Source: Planctomycetota bacterium (GTDB lineage: Bacteria; Planctomycetota; PUPC01; DSUN01). From it: a DNA stretch of 17,895 nucleotides. The notes beneath the pieces were generated by a model that saw nothing but the letters and a program-made list of their open reading frames with translations, made no database searches and was not told the origin of the DNA. The translations under genes and the position numbers were made by a program. The stretch covers positions 1-17,895 of the forward strand of contig VGYW01000150.1 in the NCBI GenBank assembly GCA_016872875.1, read 5' to 3'. Positions within the stretch are counted from its first letter, which is position 1, and every line of letters starts with the position of its first letter. Of the stretch, positions 12,930-17,895 are shown one piece after another.

Positions 12930-14621
12930 TCAGAACTCGTCGCGGCCAGTCACGCGGGCGACCTCGTCCATCGTGGTCACGCCGGCGGCGGCCTTGGCGA
13001 TGCCGTCGGCGCGAAGGGTGAGCATGCCGCGGCGGACCGCCGCGGCCTTGATGGTGGACGCCTTGGCGCGCTGGAGGACCATCTCGCGGGCCGCCTCGTC
13101 CACGGCGAGGAGCTCGAAGATGCCCACTCGCTCGACGTAGCCCGTGCCCATGCAGGCGTTGCAGCCCTTGCCGCGGACGAGGCGCGGCGGGAGCGCGCCG
13201 GGGTCGGCCACGCCCCAGCGGGCGAGGTCGCCAGCCACGGGGCGATAGTCCTCCTTGCACTCCGGGCACACCCGCCGGACGAGGCGCTGGGCGAGGACGG
13301 CGAGCAGGCTGCTGGTGAGGAGGTACGGCTCCACCCCGAGGTCGAGCATGCGGGCCATCGCGCCCGAGGCATCGTTGGTGTGGAGCGTGCTGAAGACCAG
13401 GTGGCCGGTGAGGGCCGACTGGATGGCCATGTGCGCGGTCTCGGGGTCGCGGACCTCGCCCACCATGATCACGTCGGGGTCCTGCCGCACCACGTGGCGC
13501 AGGCCGCTGGCGAACGTCATCCCCTTCTTGTCGCTCACCTGGGTCTGGCTGATCCCGTCGAGCCGGTACTCGATCGGGTCCTCGAGGGTGATGATGTTCA
13601 TCTCCTGGGAGTTGACCTCCTGGAGGGCGGCGTAGAGGGTGGTGGTCTTTCCGCTGCCGGTCGGCCCGGTGACGAGGATCATGCCGTGGTCCTGGTGGAC
13701 GAGGTGCTTGAAGTGGCCGAGGACGGCTGGGGGCATGCCGAGCTCGCCGAGCTCGTAGAGGCGCAGGCTCTTGTCGAGGAGCCGCAGCACCACCCGCTCG
13801 CCGAAGCTGGTGGGGAGCGTGGCGATGCGCAGGTCGGCCACGCGGTCGCCCACCTCCACCGTCGCGCGGCCGTCCTGGGCCAGACGCCGCTCCGCGATGT
13901 TCATGTGGCCCATCACCTTTATCCGGCTCACGATCTCGTCCTGGAGGGCCTTCGGCGGCTGGAACATGTCGCGCAGGATGCCGTCCACGCGGAACCGGAC
14001 CACGAGGCGGTCCTCGTAGGGCTGGATGCGGACGTCGGATGCCCGCTGCTTGACGGCCTCGAAGAGGATGAGGTTGACGAGCTTGATGACTGGTGCGCGG
14101 CTGGCCACGTCGAGGAGGTCCTCGGCGCCGCCGCCCGCGGCCGCCCGGTCGTCCTGCCCGGCGCGGCCCAGCTCCTCGATGGCCTGCTGCGCGCGGCCGT
14201 TCTGCGTCTGGTAGGCGGCGTTGATCGCCCGCACGACCTCCGCGCGCGGGGCGAAGAGGGGGTGCAGCCTCTTGCCGAGGAGCTTCGCCAAGCCCTGCGC
14301 CTGCGGCCACGTGCCCGGATCGCACAGGGCGAGCGACAGGCCGCCGTTCTCCCCCGCCAGCCCCAGGAGCGCGTGGCGGCGGGCGAACGCGATGGGCACG
14401 GTGGAGATGAACTCTGGGCTCGCCACGGCGCCGTTGAGGGACTCCACGTAGGGCACGCCGAGCGCCCCAGCGGCGGCGGCGGCGATGGCCGCCTCGGGCA
14501 ACTGGGCCGCCCTGGCCTCGCCGAGCGACAGCGGCGGCGGGTCCCCGCCCTCCAGGGCCGTCGCACGGTCGGCCAGCGCCTCCCTCAGCCCCTCGGCGAA
14601 CTTGTCATTCACTGTAACCAC
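12930..14621 (-). CDS. gspE: GspE secretion ATPase
   Basis: A 563-residue protein starting at GTG 14621, with GAGGAGA six bases upstream overlapping the gspD stop region. Residues about 20-150 form an MshEN/T2SSE N-terminal domain (LGVPYVESLNGAVASPEF). The ATPase core has Walker A GPTGSGKTTT near residue 318, Asp box ITLEDPIEYRL, Walker B VIMVGEVRD near 382, and His box GHLVFSTLHTNDA. A zinc site is formed by CPEC near 450 and CNAC near 487. All catalytic elements are intact and the length is normal. It hydrolyses ATP at the cytoplasmic face to drive pseudopilus assembly with GspF and GspL. The spacing to gspD is 11 bp. Confidence 0.96.
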   Translation of the reverse strand: MVTVNDKFAEGLREALADRATALEGGDPPPLSLGEARAAQLPEAAIAAAAAGALGVPYVESLNGAVASPEFISTVPIAFARRHALLGLAGENGGLSLALCDPGTWPQAQGLAKLLGKRLHPLFAPRAEVVRAINAAYQTQNGRAQQAIEELGRAGQDDRAAAGGGAEDLLDVASRAPVIKLVNLILFEAVKQRASDVRIQPYEDRLVVRFRVDGILRDMFQPPKALQDEIVSRIKVMGHMNIAERRLAQDGRATVEVGDRVADLRIATLPTSFGERVVLRLLDKSLRLYELGELGMPPAVLGHFKHLVHQDHGMILVTGPTGSGKTTTLYAALQEVNSQEMNIITLEDPIEYRLDGISQTQVSDKKGMTFASGLRHVVRQDPDVIMVGEVRDPETAHMAIQSALTGHLVFSTLHTNDASGAMARMLDLGVEPYLLTSSLLAVLAQRLVRRVCPECKEDYRPVAGDLARWGVADPGALPPRLVRGKGCNACMGTGYVERVGIFELLAVDEAAREMVLQRAKASTIKAAAVRRGMLTLRADGIAKAAAGVTTMDEVARVTGRDEF

Positions 14622-14632
14622 GGTGGTCTCCT

Positions 14633-16813
14633 CTATGGCAGGACCATGGCCTCACTCGTCGGGAAGTTCGGCGGCTGGGCCGCTCGCTCGAGGTCACGGT
14701 CAGAGATGTGCTTCAGGTCCACAAACAGGTCGTCGCGCAGGATCATGGGCCTGATGAAGACGTAGAAGCGCGACCTGGCGTCGCTGCTGCTGTCGCTGCG
14801 GAAGAGGTGGCGGAGCCAGTCAACGTCGCCAAGCAGTGGCACCTTGGTGGTGGTGCGCGAGGTGTTGTCGGTGGCTAGGCCGCCGACGACGATGGCGTAG
14901 GCGTCGGGGATTGTGGCCTCGCTGTCCACGGCGTTGGTCTGGCGCGGCGGCGGGATGCCCGCGCTGCTGTCGCTCTGCCCGAAGCTGTTCAGGGTCACGG
15001 AGTAGCGGAGCTGGAGGTGGTCGCCCTCGGAGATGTGGGGCGTGACGGTGATGGTGGTTCCCGCGCCCACGTAGCCGGCGAAGCTGGTCGTGGCCACGGT
15101 GTCGGAGGCGTTCACGCTCGTGAAGGGGGCCTCGGCCTGGCTCACGAGGGTCGCCGTCGCGTTGTCGTTCACCAGCAGCCTGGGCGCCGAGACCACCTTC
15201 GTCCGCGTCCGCGAGGCGAGCGCGCTCAGGAGGAAGTTGAACGTGTCGGGGCCGACCAGCCCCCCGTGGAATCCGGAGGTCGGCTTCATGAGCAACTGCC
15301 CCGTCGTCTCGTCCACCTTGTTCAGCCCGAAGAGGCTCGAGAACACCACCCGCTTGTCATCCTTGTCGGCGTTCGACATCTCCACGCCTAGGCTCCTCGC
15401 GTCGTTCTCGTCGAGCGTGACCAGGAAGACCTCCACCATGACCTGGGGGCGGCGCTTGTCGAGCTGCTTGATGAGCTCCGCGTAGGTGCGCTGCACGGCC
15501 GGCGGCGCGATGATGATGATCGAGTTGGTGTTGGGGTCCGCGGTCATGGTCGCTTCCCCGGCCTTCACGGCCCCGCGGCCCTTCCCTAGGGTTTTCGGCT
15601 GTGCGGCCTTCGAGGGCTGGTAGGCTGGGGGCTTTGGCAACTCGGTGGCCCCGATGGCGGCGGGGGGCAGGTTAGGCCCCGCGAAGCGCTCGGTGCCCAT
15701 CGTCGCCGGTCGGCGCCCCACGGACGGTATCGTGCCTGGGAGCGTGGGCTCGGGCTCAGGCGCCGGCGCGGGGGCGGGCGGAGCGCTCGGAGGCACGCTC
15801 GTCGGCGGCATGTCCACCCGCTGGCTCGGCTCGAGCTCCAGCGACCGCAGCGTCTCCAGAACCGCATCGGCCGTCGTGCTGTAGAGCTTGTAGAAGCGGA
15901 CGTTGCTCTCCGAGGGCTTGGGCTCGGGCACGTCGAGCTTCTCGACCAGGGCCAGGACGTCCGCCGCGTCGTCGCGGGGCGTCATGATGACCAGTTGGTT
16001 CGTCCTTGCATCGGCCGCCACGGCCAGCCCCTTTGGCGGCGGGGTGGAGCCGGCGTAGGCCACCCGCTCGCGCTCGGCGAGGAGAGCGTTCACCTGGGCC
16101 GCAAGGTCGTCGGCGGGGAGGTGCTTGACCGGCTGGAAGCGCACGGCAACGGCTGGGCCGGCCTGGTCGAGCACCGCCAGCAGCGACGCCACCTGCCGCA
16201 GCACGCTCACGTAGTCGCTCACCACCAGCAGGTTCGTGTTCGCCACGGGAAAAGCGTTGCCGCCCGGCTTGCTCAGGAAGGGGCGGACCGCCCGCTCCGC
16301 GTTCGCCGCCGGGATGCAGCGGAGCTCGAACACCTGCGCCAGCACCCGCGTGCCAGGCGTCTCCGCCAGCACCCGCGGGTCCTTCTGCATCGCCTCCGTG
16401 CCCCCGAGGATCGCCTGGGTCGGCACGATGCTCCTCCACACCGGGCGGTCGCCCTCGATGAGCGCCAGCCCCGACATCCGCAGCACGCTCTCCAGGAGCA
16501 CCAGGAGCGAATCGGCGGGAATCTTGGCGGGCGACACGATGCTGACCCGCTTGTTCGCAAGCGACTCCGGCGCGTAGACGATGTTCACCCCCAGCCGCTT
16601 GCTCACATAGTCAACCAGCAGCTTCACCTCGGTGTTGTCGGGGAAGGTCAGTTGCACCGGCTCGCTGTTGCCGGCGGCGGCGGGTGGGGGTGCGGGCGGA
16701 GGCGTGGGCGGCGGCACCGCGGCCGCCCGGGCCGTCGCCGCCCCCAGCGCGACGGCCGCCAGGGCGCGCCGGACCCAGACCAATCGCGCGGACAGGAACG
16801 CTGCCGTGTTCAC
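14633..16813 (-). CDS. gspD: GspD outer-membrane secretin
   Basis: I chose GTG 16813 (AGGAG eight bases upstream), giving a 726-residue precursor with signal sequence VRRALAAVALGAATARAAA; the open frame reaches 16912 but that part is unlikely protein. A Pro-rich spacer is followed by the N0 domain (VQLTFPDNTEVKLLVDYVSKRL), then N1-N3 modules (RCIPAANAERAVRPFL; VKHLPADDLAAQVNALL; ADPNTNSIIIIAPPAVQRTY). A Pro/Ala-rich insert of roughly 90 residues lies before the last N module. The secretin domain shows TRTKVVSAPRLLVNDNATA, the amphipathic gate region and the signature VPLLGDVDWLRHLFRS near the end. No S-domain for pilotin binding is evident. It forms the multimeric outer-membrane channel and is first in the operon. 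Confidence 0.94.
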   Translation of the reverse strand: MNTAAFLSARLVWVRRALAAVALGAATARAAAVPPPTPPPAPPPAAAGNSEPVQLTFPDNTEVKLLVDYVSKRLGVNIVYAPESLANKRVSIVSPAKIPADSLLVLLESVLRMSGLALIEGDRPVWRSIVPTQAILGGTEAMQKDPRVLAETPGTRVLAQVFELRCIPAANAERAVRPFLSKPGGNAFPVANTNLLVVSDYVSVLRQVASLLAVLDQAGPAVAVRFQPVKHLPADDLAAQVNALLAERERVAYAGSTPPPKGLAVAADARTNQLVIMTPRDDAADVLALVEKLDVPEPKPSESNVRFYKLYSTTADAVLETLRSLELEPSQRVDMPPTSVPPSAPPAPAPAPEPEPTLPGTIPSVGRRPATMGTERFAGPNLPPAAIGATELPKPPAYQPSKAAQPKTLGKGRGAVKAGEATMTADPNTNSIIIIAPPAVQRTYAELIKQLDKRRPQVMVEVFLVTLDENDARSLGVEMSNADKDDKRVVFSSLFGLNKVDETTGQLLMKPTSGFHGGLVGPDTFNFLLSALASRTRTKVVSAPRLLVNDNATATLVSQAEAPFTSVNASDTVATTSFAGYVGAGTTITVTPHISEGDHLQLRYSVTLNSFGQSDSSAGIPPPRQTNAVDSEATIPDAYAIVVGGLATDNTSRTTTKVPLLGDVDWLRHLFRSDSSSDARSRFYVFIRPMILRDDLFVDLKHISDRDLERAAQPPNFPTSEAMVLP

Positions 16814-16968
16814 GAGGTTCACTCCTGGGCCGACCCTTCGGCCTGAAGGCCGCCCGGCACCAGCGCGCCTGCGGCTCGGCGCCGCCCCGCCACCCTCAAG
16901 CGGGGCCAGCACCCGAAGGAAGCTTCGGTCCCGGACGCCCCGGCCGCCGAGGCGCCCACGTCAACCAC

Positions 16969-16997
16969 ATGCTACCCGCGCCCCCGCATGCCCGCAA
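16969..16997 (-). promoter_or_regulatory. Possible promoter of the secretion operon
   Basis: On the minus strand TTGCGG (16997-16992) and TAGCAT (16974-16969) are 17 bases apart, upstream of gspD. The predicted start near 16962 leaves a leader of about 150 nt containing the hairpin ccgaag-gaag-cttcgg and the short palindrome shared with the REP-like repeats. The match is moderate. Otherwise I see no gene between 16814 and 17167. Confidence 0.35.
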
Positions 16998-17167
16998 TCC
17001 GGGGGAACTCCGCTTTCCCTGAGCGGGATAAGCCTGAACATGGGGTAGGTGGAATCACCGACCCCGGAGCATGGCCCACCGTTCTCTCCCCCGCCACCTC
17101 TGCGGGAGCTTGGCTCCCCGACACTTCCGCTCCCGAGAGCGGAGCCGCTGTCGGCAGCGTGGACAGT

Positions 17168-17196
17168 TTGACTTTCTCCCACCCTGATGGTATAAA
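17168..17196 (+). promoter_or_regulatory. Promoter of tRNA-Asn
   Basis: TTGACT (17168-17173), 17 bases, then TATAAA (17191-17196). The predicted start near 17203 is about 22 bases before the tRNA, and the stretch tataaaaata is strikingly AT-rich for this region. Confidence 0.75.
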
Positions 17197-17224
17197 AATA
17201 GGGTAAAGCGTTGGTTCGGGCTGT

Positions 17225-17300
17225 TCCCCGATAGCTCAATCGGTAGAGCGGGTGGCTGTTAACCACTAGGTTCGAGGTTCGAGTCCTCGTCGGGGAGCCA
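17225..17300 (+). tRNA. tRNA-Asn (anticodon GTT)
   Basis: A complete 76-nt cloverleaf. The acceptor stem TCCCCGA pairs with TCGGGGA; the D arm is GCTC-AATCGGTA-GAGC; the anticodon loop CTGTTAA is closed by GGTGG/CCACT with one G-T pair; the T arm is CGAGG-TTCGAGT-CCTCG. The discriminator is G and CCA is encoded. Anticodon GTT reads AAC and AAT. It is divergent from the secretion operon and has its own promoter. Confidence 0.97.
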
Positions 17301-17793
17301 CTTTTCGGACGTGAAATGAAGCCTGCCCCGGTTTACAGCATGGCTGGGCCGAGGGCACCACCCAGATGCCCAAAACAAAATCCGTGGCCCAACCCCATGG
17401 GGCCTCCGGCCCCCGGTGATTCTCCAGGCGACGAAATTCTCCAGCCGCGCGCTCTCGAACACCCCCGCCGAGCCGCTCTCCCCGCTCCTCTCTCGCACGC
17501 TGCGAGCCGCTTCCCGGCCCTGAACGTAGCCCGCTCGGGCGCGCGAATGAGCTGGCCATAAGTGCCATAGTACCAATGTGATACGAAGACGACCGCGCGT
17601 GGTTCTCGGCGTCTCCGGCATCTCCGATTCCGCATCGCGTCGCCTCTCCCGCAGGCGAGACGCCGGCCCTGCCGGCAACCCTCCGCGCCACCGGAAAACG
17701 CGCTCCGGAAGGCCCGAAACGTCGCTCGTCAGGTAATGCGCCGGGCCACTTGTGGTAATGGTCCCGGGGGATATTCACGGCTCTGGTTCGCTC
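17301..17793. other. No gene recognised downstream of tRNA-Asn
   Basis: Open frames here are short, run antisense through the tRNA, and show no family resemblance. The only structure I see is a double hairpin at 17640-17676 (tcgcct/aggcga followed by gccgg/ccggc), probably another REP-type repeat. No integrase, att-like repeat of the tRNA 3' end or transposase is visible before the window ends. Confidence 0.6.
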
Positions 17794-17831
17794 GCGCAAT
17801 CTGACACGCCGAACTACGTGTCAGATTGCGC
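17794..17831. repeat. Perfect 15-bp inverted repeat
   Basis: gcgcaatctgacacg (17794-17808) is perfectly inverted at 17817-17831 with an 8-base loop (ccgaacta). No T-run follows on the plus strand, so it is not an obvious terminator there. It could be a repeat unit, an operator, or the end of an element outside the window. Confidence 0.8.
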
Positions 17832-17895
17832 AAGCCTTTGACAGCGTCCCAAGTCCTTGAGATCGTGGGTGTGCCTGCGGCCGGTGCGTCGGGGG

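Noticed and set aside
13380..14765. Plus-strand open frame of 461 aa opposite gspE
   Set aside because: High GC content keeps antisense frames open. gspE on the other strand is complete with all catalytic motifs, and the antisense product shows no family pattern.
16814..16912. N-terminal extension of gspD to 16912
   Set aside because: The extra 33 residues are Gly/Arg-rich, put the signal peptide far inside the protein, and the internal GTG has a good ribosome binding site.
17259..17799. Minus-strand open frames of 139 and 177 aa with endings like DSNLEPSG and RRGLEPRT
   Set aside because: They run antisense through tRNA-Asn. This ending is a known false-protein signature created by tRNA genes, and the upstream part crosses hairpin repeats.

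Overview
The window is GC-rich (roughly 70% by eye) bacterial chromosome. All protein genes read on the minus strand; only a tRNA reads on the plus strand. A type II secretion locus without recognisable gspC or gspM, a LolA-like/TPR protein, an alginate-export-type porin and many kinds of palindromic intergenic repeats suggest a Gram-negative bacterium, perhaps of the Planctomycetes-Verrucomicrobia-Chlamydiae group. That placement is an impression, not a phylogenetic result.

Layout in + coordinates, right to left (the direction of transcription). A tRNA-Asn with its own promoter (17168-17300, plus strand) diverges from a type II secretion operon (16813-7844). The operon order is gspD-gspE-gspF-gspG-gspH-gspI-gspJ-gspK, a small Pro-rich membrane protein, and a gspL-like gene. 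The secretin, ATPase and pseudopilins G, H, I and J look intact. gspK has lost its middle and its frame, gspL needs a one-base frame correction and ends before its membrane domain, and gspF is short by about 35-40 residues. Several repeat elements have entered the operon: an inverted (C)TCGTCC repeat in the gspH leader, a pyrimidine/purine palindrome in gspL, two 7-bp microsatellites at the start of gspG, and REP-like hairpins in two intergenic gaps.

A near-consensus sigma-70 promoter (7642-7670) and a roughly 350-nt leader precede a second putative operon (7282-3359): an alginate-export-type outer-membrane porin, a YedE-type membrane protein, a single-domain TusA/YedF-like protein, a DUF3343 Se/S-carrier-like protein, and a YdjY-like exported cysteine protein. 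YedE, YedF and DUF3343 together are a known marker set of selenium metabolism. The porin and YdjY-like protein at either end suggest an envelope-to-cytoplasm route for a selenium or sulfur species. The leader has weak but ordered similarity to the core of cobalamin riboswitches.

A third unit (3064-464) has its own promoter and encodes an 866-residue exported LolA-like/TPR protein. Its 3' end has been duplicated downstream as part of a roughly 320-bp tandem duplication that also carries a palindrome-bounded element (1-446). Between this gene and the YdjY-like gene is an array of a 13-bp motif spaced 91-92 bp apart, with one inverted copy. Its first copy forms the C-terminal codons of the YdjY-like protein.
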